64,000 bases of DNA, taken from contig NC_086378.1 in NCBI RefSeq assembly GCF_036588685.1, positions 49,532,686 to 49,596,685 on the forward strand, in the 5' to 3' direction. This document shows, one piece after another, positions 1 to 14,400 of this stretch (the stretch's first letter is position 1; each line of letters opens with the position of its first letter). The notes beneath the pieces are model-generated. The model searched no databases, was not told where the DNA came from, and saw only the letters and a list, made by a program, of their open reading frames with translations. The DNA comes from Mytilus trossulus. Lineage: Eukaryota > Mollusca > Bivalvia > Mytilida > Mytilidae. The position numbers and the translations under genes are program-made.

Positions 1-3000
1 CTACATCAGTTTAATTTCATATGATATGTAAATTATCGTTTTCTCCTCTATAATAATACGTTTCTTGTGGATTGAAATAGTTAATCAACAGTTTTACCTT
101 TGTTTTACCTTCAATGTGGCCATTCTTTTCCTGTTAATAATTGAAGATGCATAAATTCTGCATAATCTATCTCTAACTTAGGAAGATATAAACTCCAAAA
201 CATATAAAAGAACCAAAACCAAAATACAAGACTAACAATATACTAAATAACTACATGTATAAAACCGGTTTCCCATAGATACAAAGTAACCATGACGTAA
301 CATTGTGCATGATCAGTGTTTCGAGCAGGGAACCAGAAACACTGAACTAAAATGGACTGATAATCATCGATCAAGCAAAACTATACTCAATTGAATATTT
401 TGTCTTCGCCAATCCGAGAAACTATCAAATTTCGGCGATTAAAGAACCTGCCTACTCGGAAATATAACGAATTTACAGCAATACAAAGAACAAGTATAAT
501 TCAGAGAAGGATATTTCTAATGTAGTTTTAGAATAACGAATAAGCGGCAATTGGTGTTTCACAATGCTTTTCATCATTATAAAAACCGCGTTACCTAAAA
601 TAAGAATCTGCAATGTATCAAACTAAAACAGCTGTGTCTATATATCTTCCTTTTAATGTATATAACTATTATGCATACAAATGTGTGTAAATCATTTTGC
701 CCATGTGCAAATAAGAAAAAACTAAATTAATATAAAAAAATATAATATATATATTTATATATTTTCAAAACCTGTGCATTTGTTATACAGATAATTCTGT
801 TTGAACATTTTAATGGTAAACTTCTTTCTTTTTGAAATTACTGACATGGTAGAACTTTTTTTCTTCAAATATTGAAAATTGAATGTATAATACTAACAAA
901 TACTAACAACTGTATAAATATGTTATTTACTTATGTTAACGAGGCCGGGATAAGGTACCGGTACTTGATGTTTTAAACTAACAAATGTACAGATTTCAAT
1001 AGTGTATGACAATTGTTTTTTTTAAAGCGTTTCCAGATCTGTCACTATCCGGATTATTCTTTATCTTTACAAATACTTCAATTTCTGCAAAGTATCTAAT
1101 TTAGGTACTTCAAAAAAATATTGAACAATTTTGAACAGTTATATAAACGTGATTTTGAATCAAAAGTAGTTTGTACATTGAATATAAAATATGAAAAAAC
1201 AATATTAGATAAATAAGCGATATGGGATATCCCAAAAATCCATTAACATTCTTCCCCAATGATCTTTTAATAATGTATTATGCATCTATGTTTGAGTTTG
1301 TGATGGTTAAGCTTGTCAAATAATGTCTGCATCATACATTAATTGTAACGGTCAAGCAGAGAATTCTGCTGGAGTTCATGAAAACAATTCAGATAGAATT
1401 ATTCACCTACCCTGACCAAACCGAATTATTGTAGCCAATTCAATACTCCTAACAGTACTGAATTACGAAATAATTTACAAATTTTAGCTCTTCTTTCTTA
1501 TTTCATTGTACAATTTTGGTTTATTTACATATATGTATTAGAAAATCTCAACAAATAAAGCAAACAAACAGGACTTTTTGTACATTATGAACATTAAATA
1601 GATGTACACGGCACTCGAATGAAATTATGATGAGTACATAGTGTAATTAGGATTGGTGCAAATGGAATTTAGATATGTTGATGATGTTCTAGTACAAATT
1701 GTTCTTTGATAAGCAGTGCGTGAGTAAATATTTCAATTTTGTGTAATTTGCACTAAAATGAACTTAAGAATCTTGAGTATATAGGATACAGGAGAGAAGT
1801 GCATATGGCATTTATATGTGTATAATGTACAAACTGAACTTATTAGATATTGACGTTCTTTACTATGCATTCAATTTAATGTTTTCTTATCAGCATTACC
1901 ATTGATAGATGACTTCGCAATTACCTGTAAGAAGTAATCGCAAAAGAAAAAAGACCCAGAGTCTAGGGGAGTTCATAGGAAATAAAGGTTAATCTTATTT
2001 ACGTTGAATGTACCAGGTATTGAAATTCCGATATCAAGCTTATTAAATTCAAATGTATATTCTGATTAGTTATCTGGAGGTTCACAGTCCTATCAAGTTC
2101 AAGACTCAAATACTGTATGATCAAATTTTATTGTTAAAAAAACTGATAATGAAAATATGTTCAGATGAATAACACTGCTGAAACACAACTCATTACACAT
2201 ACTGTTGTTACAATTCTCAGAAATAATATACAGGGCAGGAATGCTAACATATCAGATTTAAGCTTTACACCAGCACTGAAAAATCTTTATATAAGCCATT
2301 AAATCTCTAATCTTTTTTTACATTATCATTTTTATATGTTAACCTCAACATTGAAATTAGTATCTTATACATGACATACACGAATTTGATGAACAAAGAC
2401 AAGAATGTCAGACATTAACTAATTGTATAATTAATGTTTAAAATTATAACATGATCTTTTATTTTTCATTACGCAATACAGAGTCACTCGTTTGAGCAGG
2501 TGCTTACATTAACATGATTTACTTCATAAATGCGTAATCAGCTTAACCAACACATTGGTGCCCTGATTTATAAGTATTAGATACAATACACAGGTAACAA
2601 AAAGACAGGCCGGTAACAACCGTTGCCAGATATTTTTTTGCACGAGGATTCCGGTCTTCTTTTTTTTGGTTACTTTTGTTTTGTATCTGATTTGTTCGGC
2701 GTTCCAATGAAGTAGTAGTACATTTAACAAGACTGAACATTATAGAAACTTTAATAGCCATAAAGCAGTAAATGTAATTTATTGTGTAAACACATTTTTG
2801 TTTCACTTCACTTCAAACGAGAGTTTTTTTATTTTCTGGAATAAAAAAAACAGAAGTTTAATAATTTGATAAAATAAGAAGCATTTCAAAAGATGTTGTT
2901 CACATTTAAGGCTTTTTAAAATACAACTTCGCAGAAAAGTAATATAATAAAGATATATTTTAGTAAGCTTACGTTTGATTTTAATGGGTAAACGTAAAGG

Positions 3001-4128
3001 GGAAAAGGGGGGGTGAATTAATTTAAAATAAACAGGAAGTGACATTTGTTTAGAAAAAAATGCAAAATGTGCCATTCCACTTCCCCTACCCCCTGTAATC
3101 ACCTGTACAAAAATCGCACGTTTACTGTCAAATAAATAATTCAACATTCTCGGGGGCGGAATTCCCTTTTTAGGACGTACAATGCATTTGAATGGGGTAT
3201 AATGGTGCAGCCCCCTTTTTTTTTATCTTGGTTGGGAACCCCCGGTTTAATTTTTTTTTTTATTTCAATAACAATATCAATGTATCAAAAGAATGAATGA
3301 AATTTTATGAAAAGTCGATTTTGTACTTATTTAAGATCATACATTGTCTAGGGTTTTTTTTAATTCGTGCTTCTCTCTGAAAGTGTTAATTGGGAGTAAA
3401 AACGTGTTACTATATTATCAAATCGCAGCTTACCGTCCAAAATTGATGACGTAATAAAGTTGAATGATTTTCTGCAACATTTTCTGTTTTTTGGACATGT
3501 AATACACGAACACTTCTTATTGATAGGATCAATCGGGCATTGGTGAGTTGATAGAGATGTTATCTTTTGATAAGATTTGATTTTTATTTACATATTTTCT
3601 TTCTTTATTTATTGAAATAAACCTTTCGATATCATCATTTCTTTACTTAAAATTTGCATTTTCCGAAATACTATCCATGTCTATATATTAAAGCAAATTT
3701 ATTTAATAACCGATTTTTATCTTTTTTGCTTCATAAAACGAGTGGTCATTTGCTATTTAAAATTTCTAAGCCATCATTCACCCGAATCTTTTTTTTTAAA
3801 ATCAGCATTATAATAAATATACGGAAAGTAGGATAGAATCTAGCCATGTGTTATGTGTTCCCTTCAACAGCTACATAAGTTTCAGATGACTTTTGTTTAA
3901 TTTTAAGCAAACTTTAGTTATGATATAACATGTAAAAAGATATTAAAATCAGACAATAAATAGTTATCCGAGGTACTCTGAAACGTTAAAAAATTTAAAA
4001 AAAAAAAAACTTGTGTCAAAAGGTAGCTTAATAATACGTTAATATTTACGAACATTATTCTAGGTATACTGTAATAAATTCATGATTCGTAAAATATGAA
4101 TATCATATCACGTATATTGTTCACCGTA
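1..4128. other. AT-rich stretch with no recognised gene
   Basis: I found no coding exon, RNA gene or bounded transposon here. The open frames are short, lack recognisable motifs and sit in AT-rich low-complexity sequence with several poly-A or poly-T runs. It is the upstream flank of the LBP/BPI gene, and a distal 5' UTR exon or enhancer could be hidden in it, but nothing in the bases shows one. Confidence 0.5.
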
Positions 4129-4129
4129 C

Positions 4130-4537
4130 TGCTTTCAAAAATGAACAAAGCCCATATCGCATTGTCAGCTATAAAAGGCACCAAAATGACAGTGTAATAC
4201 AATACAAACAAGAAATCTAACGGTCAAATTTGTGTACAAAAAATGAACGAAAAACAAATATATATAACATAAACAAACGACATCCACGGAATTACAGGAT
4301 CCTGACTTGTGACAGGTACATACATACAGGATGTGGCAGGGTTAACATGTTAGCTGGATCCAAACCCTCCCTTACATGGGACAGTGGTGAAACAGTACAA
4401 TATAAGAACAAACTATAAAAATCTCTTGAAAAAGGATTATGTGACATATAGTTGTTAATGTTTGTGTCATTTTGGTCTCTTGTGGACAGTTGTCTCATTG
4501 GCAATCATAATCATACAGCATCTTCTTTTTTATATTA
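4130..4537 (+). repeat. Dispersed mussel-type repeat family R1, copy 1
   Basis: This copy carries the body and far end of a family seen repeatedly in the window: a block around 'ggatccaaaccctccctt', then an end reading 'gttgtctcattggcaatc'. That end is the reverse complement of the family's usual start ('gattgccaatgagacaac'), so the full element has inverted termini. No coding capacity is seen. A related copy begins about 300 bp downstream. Confidence 0.7.
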
Positions 4538-4837
4538 TCTTATCATATAGATAAACAAAAAATACAACCAATAAAAGCGGACGTGGCCGGGTATCCATTT
4601 CAGGTTTAAATTATTATCAAAGAGAGTAAACATAATACATTTGAAAAAAATCATCGAACTGACCCACGGATCAATCACAATCCCTTTTGTGATACGCTTA
4701 AAGCTTTTTATAAATATATGATTTGATTAATGTATGGGCAAATTATATATTACTAATCTGCATTCACATTCTAGTATGTAACATGTGTAAATTTCAGTAA
4801 AACAATAAATTAAAAAACATGAATTCTTTCAAATATG

Positions 4838-5145
4838 AGACAGAAGATATGGTATGATTGCCAATGAGACTACTCTTCGTAAGATACCAAATGACACAGA
4901 AATTAACAATTTAAGGTCACCGTACGGACTTCAAAAATGAGCAAATCCCATACCGCAAAGTCATCTATAAAAGGCATCGACATGATAATACGAAACAATT
5001 CAAACAAGAAAAATAACGGCTTATTAATGTACAAAAAGATACGAAAAACAAATATGTAACATAACAACCTACGGCAACCACTGAATTAAAGAATCCTGTT
5101 TTTGGACAAGTACATGCATACAAAAGGTGGCAGGGTGAAAGATTC
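4838..5145 (+). repeat. Dispersed repeat family R1, copy 2
   Basis: It starts with the R1 terminus ('agatatggtatgattgcc') and runs through the same body as the copy at 4130-4537, ending shortly after the 'ggtggcagggt' block. It stops about 150 bp before the LBP/BPI start codon, so it may contribute sequence to that promoter. Confidence 0.7.
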
Positions 5146-5242
5146 ATTTCCTTTTTAATTTAATTTTTTCTAAACCCAAATATCTATTTATAATCGTCGA
5201 CAACAGGAAACTATTAGCTTTTTAGAAGGAAGTATTTTCATG

Positions 5243-5249
5243 TATAAAA
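5243..5249 (+). promoter_or_regulatory. Candidate TATA box of the LBP/BPI gene
   Basis: TATAAAA lies 50 bp upstream of the start codon. If used, the 5' UTR would be only about 20 nt. A 'tttag' just before the start codon could instead be a 3' splice site of a leader intron, so the real promoter may be further upstream. Confidence 0.25.
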
Positions 5250-5298
5250 ATTATTTAATCAATCTTTTATCTTATTTCACACAAAACGTTTAGATGAT

Positions 5299-5401
5299 AT
5301 GTGGCTTTTAGTAATATTCAGTTTGTTCATATTTTCGAAAGGCCTCTCGGCCCGAAATCCAGGAATCAGACTTCAAATAACGCAAAAAGGGATAGATATC
5401 G
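5299..5401 (+). CDS. LBP/BPI: LBP/BPI exon 1 (residues 1-34)
   Basis: It encodes the signal peptide (residues 1-18, hydrophobic core LLVIFSLFIF) and the start of the mature N-terminal barrel with the family-typical 'NPGIRLQITQKG'. The ATG at 5299 is chosen because the ATG five bases upstream is in another frame and closes at once. The donor is G|gtatgt at 5402, phase 1. Confidence 0.93.
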
Positions 5402-8400
5402 GTATGTACAAACTAAACTCATCTTTTCCTTTTTGGTGTTTGTCAATTAAAGTATAAATGAAGATATGGTATGATTGGCAATGAGACAATATGTCTATCT
5501 GGGACTTTGTCTTTTTTGTGTGACTTTTGTTATATTCCCCGTTAATAATTTTTTTTAATTTCCCCAAACCTATGGTTCAAGAATATCTTTCAGATTTATT
5601 GTAGAAATCGGCTATTTTGTGCATGTGTTGTAGTGTATAATGTGTGTGCATGTGGTCATTATCTCTTGATTTCCGCCTTAATTGTTCAAAGTTTTTTTTA
5701 AAGAAAGTCGATCGAAAAACATTAATTTGTTTTAAAATTTAAATTGTGTCTGAGCTGAAAGAAAAACTTTCGAATGAGAAACAGAGAACGATAAATATAA
5801 AGATGTTTTCAAATTATGTCATTGGTGCTGCTAGATTTGGTTTCCTAATAGCCTTTTTTAATAAATTTTTCTTTCTCTTTTATGTTTTGTATTATATCAA
5901 AACAATAGTTTAATTGAATATTTGTGTTCTTCAAGTCAATACTGTGGCGGCTGATTTAGTTTCCAATAATGTAAAAACAATGAAGATTACAACGCAAACT
6001 GGAAGTGACATTAACGTAAACTACGACCTGAACAAGTAAGTCATACAACGGCATATAAATGTTGGGGTTTTTAGTGAGTCGTTTTCATTTATATATAATA
6101 AATTTTGAAAAGCTCGGTAATGAATAGTAAAAGAAATTATTAAATATAACTTGAAAAACTTGCAGATTTCTTTTATCGTATTATCTGCCCTGTATCACAA
6201 AGTTTAATATTGAGCTGTTCAACTTTATTCATGGATTTATCAACTATAATCTTGAAAGTATCAACTTTCGTCTTGGAGTCAAACAAAAACTTGCCTTTTC
6301 AAAATTGCTCGTAATGAGTGTTTTGCACCCAATAAATATCATATGTGTCTACTTATTAATACTTGTTAAGTGTAATATTTTTAATATACTTTCAAACTTC
6401 ATTTCTTTCAGTGTTAAAATAACAAGGTTTCAACTTGGAAAGAGTAGTATTTCACGATATTCAGGAAATAGCCTCAGATGGACTGCAGAAGGGATGAATT
6501 TGGATATTGACGGACTATTTCAATATAAATATAGCAGATTTTTGTAAGATTTTCGTCTTCACAGTTTTCATTTGTAGGAAGGGATAATAAAAAGCAACAC
6601 ATTGCTTTTGTTTAAGTGAACGTTATAAGGCAAAATTTCTTTCGTTATATATAGATATACATTGTCCAGGTTTATTTATATATATAATTATATAGCTTAC
6701 CAAGTCTTTAAAAAAAGGACCAACCAGCAAATTTGATATGTCCTATACGAATAATTTAATTTGGACGTACCGTGTCTTTTGGTTGGTTTACTTTGTTTTG
6801 TTTATCATCTCAAAGACAGGATTTTGTCAAGTGAGTGTGACGTCATCCACGCTTTTTTTCATGATTTACGCCGGTATAAAATGTAATTTAGAATAAAACT
6901 ATAAGAAATTACTCTCATATTTTTTCGGTCTCTTTAAAATAAAACATGAAAAATGTGGTGCAATGTTGATAATAACAAGCTACACGAGTTATGCAGTTTG
7001 CACCACATTTGTTATGTCATTTTCTCATAGACAGAAAATTATTACAGTCATTCCATGAAGGTTATGTTATAGAATTGACAATAAAGACAACACCTGTTTA
7101 GTTTAGGTTGTTTTATGTAACGTATCCGTTTTTATTCTGTCGTTAGTCACCACTTCAGTTTTGTCATGCATATCTAGATCTATTTTACATAGTCATTTTA
7201 TAACATTTACTGTCTGAGAACGTATGAATTATTCTAAATAATTCGGATGTTCTTAACTCAGGCAGAAAATCCTAGTCATATAAGTCGCAACGTTTTGAAA
7301 CATTTGGCATTCTGTGCTCTTCAACCTTATCTTTTCGAACTTTTTTCATCTGAGCGTCATTGGTTAGTCTTTTGTGGACGAAAAGCACGTCTGGCTTATC
7401 ATGTTTTAAATCTGGTACCTTTTGTTAGCTATTATGCATGTGATTATCTGTCCTATATGTTCTCCTATGTATTTGTATTTAGTCCTGTTATGTAATGTTG
7501 TCATTTCAATGTTATATTTAACATTGCCATAAAAGTGAGGGGTTTTGCATGCCACAAATATAGATTCAACCCACCATTTTTTCTAAAAATGTCCTGTACC
7601 AAGTCAGGAAAATGGCCATTGTTATGTTATAGTTCGTTTCTGTGTGTATTACATTTTAATGTTGTAATTATTCTGTTGTGCTGTAGTTCACCTCTGATAT
7701 TTGATGCGTTTTCCTCAGATTTAGTTTGTAACCCGGATTTGGTTTTTTTTCTCAATCGATTTATGAATTTCGACCAGCGGCATACTACTGTTGCCTACAT
7801 TAAGCACGTTTAGTGTCTTTAAATATCAGCTACGGATGTTATGCGAGCTAATACTCCTATTTCGAGCCTAGTACAAATACAGCTGATATATAAAGACACT
7901 AAACAGTTATTTTCTTTTTCCTGCAATCAGTTCTATATATTGTTTGTTATGTGCTTTGAAAGACACAAAACTTTTTTTTTGCATTTATTTCTAATTGCAA
8001 ATCCCTTGAGACACGCGTAGTTATATTACAATCACACATTCAGCTGAAGACGGATTCGCAAAAAATAATCTCGAATGGTAAACAGTAATACATCGCTCAA
8101 GGTAAATAATTATCTATTTAATCATAACAACTAATTTTAACAGTAAAAACAAATAACAAAACGTTGTCCAATTTGAAACAGAAGTGTACGAGTTGTTCTA
8201 CGATTCAAATTTTTAAAATGAACTTGACCACGCCCACTTGTATTTTTTGTCTATCATGTCATTTTGGTCTTTTGTGGATAGTTGTCTGTTGGCAATCATA
8301 CCATATCTTCTTTTTTATATTGACATTTACTTAACATGCATGCTAAAATCAACAAGCTTGATTTTTTACACAATCAGACACATTCAAGTTTTTAAATCGA

Positions 8401-11400
8401 TGATTGTTTATGTTTGTATGTAATAAAAAAAATTGTTTAATTCTTATTGCTTTTAAGAAATGTTTAAAAACAAACAGAACGTATAAAGGTAATCCTTAAT
8501 TTGCCAAAAGCCAAACAATGCGTCATTGGAATGCGACTGTAATACACATCCAGAAGTCACGCAGGTTCATTAAACATTCAACAACAGCAACACACAAATG
8601 TATTCCGGCAGCGGGCGGAGCTTTAAAGCGATATCTGCATAGTAAACAGACACAGCATAGCAATATCTGTTGGCATGTATCTGTATAGTAGGACACCGAA
8701 TTGTAGGATGAATAAATGTATATGTGTGTGTAAAAACAAGATATCAAAACTCAAAGGAAATATAAAGAAATAAACCGTTTTCATTTAAAAAAAATATCAT
8801 AATTCTCAATAAAAATGTTTTTTTTTTATTTCAGCGAAAAGTATTCAGACAAAGGAAGCTTCACGGTGAATTTTTCAACAATGTCGTTCAAAATTATTAT
8901 ACAATTAGGTATGGAATTTATATTCACACTCAGTAAGTGTTGGTATTGAATATGACATAGGTATAGCCAATTGAAAAAAGTGAAATAAATATCAATAACA
9001 CAACCTAAAAAAGGAAGAAAAAGAATTATATACCTTTTTCAAAATCTAAATACATCCAATCTTTATCATGTTTATGAATACAAAGATATGCAAAAATGTC
9101 TCGGAATAAGATTTAATCCGTTTTAAAGCCAATCGTCCAAGGTACTAACCGGAGTTTTTGAAAAAAAATACTCAGTTTGCAAACTGAAAGCTACGTATAT
9201 TTTTGTAAGCTTAAAGATATTTGTATAGGCTGAATTGATAAAAGTACCATTATATCTATAGCACATTTGCATGTACATGTTGAATACACTTGTAAGTAAT
9301 GTGTACAATGTGGACAAGTTCAATTGCATCTGTAATACGACTTAGAGGTTTAGCTAGATGTAAACCCAGGTTTAATCCACCTTTTTCTACATAAGAATAG
9401 GTTTGTACCAAGTCAGGAATATGACAGTTGTTGTCCATTCGTGTGATGTGTTTGACTTGATTATGGACTTCGCATTTTGAATTTTCATCAGAATTCGGTG
9501 TTTCTATTATTTTCTTTTTTAGAGCGAGACAATAACAAAAGCAACCGATCCGTGTCATTACGTTGACGTAAATGACTATCAGTCTTTTTTTTAAATAACA
9601 AATTATTTTACCAGCAGGTAAAAAAAATTATTTGAATGATTGAAAATGTTGAAAAGACGTGAGCCATGACTGACGGTATAAGAACCTCATGGGTAGCCAA
9701 TGTCGTTAAACATGTTAAAATGGTCCTCTTGTCGGGGTTATGTAACTTAGTTGTAAGATAAGAGAGAGATAATCTGCCCACGAATGCCTTAGAACCATCC
9801 TGGACTATTATCTTTTAAAGTAGTTGTATGACCAAACCTGATATATATAGTAATCTGACTACTTTTTCTTTTGATGTAAATCATTTAGCCGAATGACACA
9901 TGTTTAAGTTTGCATACAAGGCCACTCTGTTTTAATTTGTTGTCCAATCATGTAACCTGCAACAGCATTGATCATGGTACTTGCGAATGATTTTACTGTT
10001 TTAATATAATGTTTATGATTTCAACATAATTCATGTGAAGCTTCCTTCCTCTAAACAAAATCACACACAAGAAACGCACAAAAACATAGAAAATCATGAA
10101 CACCACCTTATTTAAGAAACTTCATACGGATGTTTAATGCTTTGGTGAGGAATCATGATTGAAAACCTATATAAAACATTTTTTTTTTTAAAAGGACATT
10201 TTATGAAAATCGAATTATATTATCTACACATCATAATATAATATAAGGGATATTAACCAGAGTTATTTTACATTTATCACAAACAGGGGCTAGCCAACAC
10301 TAATTCATTTGAACTTTATTAACGTTTAAACAATTTTCAATTAAACATATATAATTCTAGTACGCCAAATCTACTTTTTTATGTTTTGAATATTTATGAC
10401 TATACCTACATAGATTTTACTTTGAGGTCGTCCATCTGTATCAACATCAACTAAAACATTAACTTTGTTTTGACAGACCGTATGCGTTAATTTTAATGTC
10501 AAAAATTTTAATATCACATAGGGATATAAGATGTAAGCACTCATTGAAATAATGTTCATTGAGTGACAGAACATCATATATATATATATATATATAAAAA
10601 AAACAGAAGATGTGGTATAAATGCAACTCTCCACAAGAGACCAAATAATACAGAAATTAACTGATCTCAAAAGAAATTTATTAAAGTTGGAAAGTTTCTT
10701 TTTCTTTTCTGTTTTTCTTCTCTTATAAGGTTCTGTATTAATTCTGTTGCATATGAGTTCAAAAAGTCGGTCAATAATGGCGCAAATTAAGTACAAATTG
10801 GAAAACAGATGGTCTTCTAAAATATCAGTTTACAAAATTCAACAAATATGCTGTCGATTAAAAAGTTCAGTATTTAGATGACATTATCTTCGCTGTTGTT
10901 TCATGGGTCAGTATGGTATTTAACTAACTAGTAAGAATTTCATGGCTTAAAATATAAAATTTTGTAACGTAGATTTAACTTAGATTTAAGAAAGAAAACT
11001 TCGTTCAATGAGATTTCGTAGTCGTGTGGACTGTAAGAGTAAAACGTAGAAAATTACAAAGTGTTTAATGTAACTGCAAAATCGTTAAGATTGTTTTTCA
11101 AAACTCCACACCTTCTTATTTGCAGTGGTTTTGTTTATTACGATTTACTAGTTTTTTTCTTAATCATTAATTAACCCTTTTTTTATTTAATTTAACACAT
11201 ATTGAAGGGACTGACAGTAGCGGAAGGCCAAATTTAAAAGCTTCTCAATGTGTTCCTTCAAGTGGTACAATAAAGTATGTATTCCATGGTGGAAAAGACT
11301 GGATAATCAAACTATTCGCAGAAAAGGCAATTCGGGCTATTCACCGTCAAGTAGAGAAAAATGTAAGCTATATAGGAAGTATTTAAATGGGGTTACTGTA

Positions 11401-14400
11401 TGGTTAAATCATGTCTTTATAAATGGATGCTTAAGTGTATTATCTTTCAAATATAAGATGATTATATGTCAGGTCAGCTTTTTTCTACTCAAATACAAAT
11501 TTTCAAAGCATTGAGTTTAAGAAATGTTCATAACACGCCTTTTTGCCTTTTGTGAGGAGACACATATGATATGCCCTAACTTTTGTTTTAAAAATACATA
11601 GAACTATGTTCTCATAGCACTATATTGGTAGAAAGAGAAGCGAAAAAATACAAAAAGGATATTCAAAGTAACAAGTCGAAAAGTAAATCGATAACGCCAT
11701 GCCCAAAACCAAAGAACAAAGACAACTAACTGATAACTAAACCTTAAAAACATAACAAAATAAAACAAAGACAAAGCCCACACAAACCCCATTAAAACCG
11801 GAAATGATCGCAGGTGCTCCTAATAGGTAAGAAGATTATTCTCCAAATGTTGCACCCGTCGTATTTCTTTTAAAAAAAAAGAACAAACCCAATGATAAAA
11901 CTTATTAAATACATTTCATTCGAGGAAAAGAAGCAAGATTGTAGTTCCGACAATTGGAACATATTTGTCGTTATGTCGACAGCTCGCAAAAGAGTCCGTT
12001 TTGAGAGGATTCTAATTTTCAATTGGTCTTTACAAAAACATTTATTGTAATATTATCTATCATCGCTATGCAAAATGTCCAAATACATCTTCATGAGGAA
12101 GACAACTTATAATGATTAGTTTACCTTGTAGTTCTGTGGAATCTTCAAGAGTCTTGTCGAGAAGAATGCACACAGCATTATTTCAAATGTGAAAGGTATT
12201 TTTTTCGACTTTTTTACTTTCAGGGAAAAAACTGAAATTATGTAACTGCGTTTTATCAAATTTTCACAACACATTTTATTGTATATAAATCTACATATTT
12301 ATAGAATTATAGAGAACTGTATCGTAACAAAAAATAATTTAGTAGTTTTGATAATCTTATAAAAGCCCACAAAAGCAGAAGTTTGTCAAATTATCTTTTT
12401 TCTATTTTTTCCACTTAATACAGACGATACCTTTAGACGTATTATTTGATGCACATGACGGTTGTCTAGCTTCAATGTACTAACCAGTATTGCTTAAATT
12501 AAACCAGTTATGATCAAATGAATTTAAAATTGAAAGGAAATGTCACTTAGTTATAACCTATGCACTAAACATTAAGACTGCATATAAACTACTACACATT
12601 TTTCATCTCATGTATACCATAGATTTTTTTTATACCTAACATAGTCGTTAGGTATAAAAAAAAAAAATCCCAAGCCATTGTGCCAAATGATTGATGCAAT
12701 GTCATGGATCAGTGATCACGTGATCTGGTAAATATTTAAACTTTCGAGAATTTTATTTGTTTTTCACCGGTTAACATCGCAGGCCAAAACATATGACACT
12801 TGAATTATTATGTTTTAAAAACAATGAATTTATACACCAATGCATTCAAAAACAGTTATTTTTTCTATTTATTTTACAGTTCAGATTCCAGTAGGAAATT
12901 CGATGATAGTTGACTATAGGCTTATATCAAGTCCAAGTGTATCAACGAATTATTTGGAAGTATACCTCAAGGTATACAGTTTAGATTAGATATGCATTTA
13001 TATATAACAATCACATTTAAAACAACGTTTTTAGTTTGAAATATATCAAAATGAACTGGAATTATATAGAAAACAACTTTTTTAGTTTGAAATATATTAA
13101 AATGAACCGGAATTATATTAGAGTTATAATAAACAAATATTTACAACATTTTTTAAAAGAAAATGAAATCAAATGAAATCAATATAATTGCAGTTCCTGT
13201 TATCGAATATGGTTTTTTCCTATTCATTATCAAGAGACTTCTATTTTGAGTACGCAACTCCTCTTTAAATATTATGTTGTTTTATGAATTGTCATCAAAT
13301 AATGCAATTTACGCCAAATGTTTATCTTTTTATTGCAATAGTTTCCTAAAGCAGCCATAGACCATGCATTTGCTATGTGCACTATTTGAGAAATCATTGG
13401 ATGAAAATTACTCGTAGAACATATTGTGTTAAATGAAATAGTTGATACATGTTCTTCGACGATTGGAAGCATAATTTGCATATATGTATACGAACTTAAA
13501 ATGGTTTAATAAATTCACTATTTTTGCAACCCCATTTGAATAACGTTATGCATGGTTTTATGTAAATATTTTGTATCAACTGTCATAAATAAACTATTTA
13601 ATTTATAGTCTTTATACAGGGATCGGTACTGTGGCGTTACAGTCAACCTGAAACACCATATTCAGCGCCTTCTTTCCCATACAATTACTATACTACAAAA
13701 ATGGCCTATGTAGCAGTATCTGATTATGTTTTCAATACTATGCTTTACCAGGCGTATAGACACAACATGATTGGGATGAATATAACCTCAACAAACGTAA
13801 GTATATTCATCATTAAGCATGATACAATATCATTGTGTTTTCTACGACTTATAAATATCTTCGAGAGCTTTAAGTACTAATACTGTTACAAAAGTCATGA
13901 ACAGTATCTCATTGATCTTATATTATATTTTATTCTATCGCAAATTATTTTGGTAAATTATCAAATGTTGCTTTTCAAATATTCTCATACTAGTTAAAAC
14001 GGGTGGTAAAGATTTATTTACGTGCAAAGTGTTTTGCCAGTTTTTCCGTGATTCATGAAATCTGTAAAGGAAATCAGCGTGCAAGAATTTTTTTATTGTT
14101 CGTTCATCGTAAAATGAAAACTTTATTTCGTTTTCTTTTGTACAAATAACTTCCCGTTACGCTCCTCCTTTAACATCGGACTTATGGTCTATCATGGTTA
14201 CGTAATCAGCTTATGGGTTGGAGGTCGTTGATTTACACCAAGGCTAAAATTTAAGACTTTGAAATTGAAATGTGCTCCGTCTCCGCTTGGAGTCGGTATA
14301 TGTTCTCCGGGCAGAGTTACGCTGATTTCTGAGAATTGGAACATTGTGAATAACCACATTAACAATATATCATTTGGTGCCAGTGAAATACAAATAAGGT

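Larger units (their letters stand above)
6544..8834 (+). other. LBP/BPI intron 3
   Basis: The intron is bounded by gtaaga and ttcag. It contains a degenerate retrozyme-family copy (7300-7460), an R3-type repeat piece (7536-7640), a short hairpin (7808-7904) and an R1 fragment on the - strand (8255-8318). No additional coding exon is needed to keep the frame. Confidence 0.8.

Noticed and set aside
7247..7813. Two hydrophobic + strand frames in intron 3
   Set aside because: They overlap known dispersed repeat sequence (retrozyme-family and R3) and lie inside an intron of a well-supported gene.
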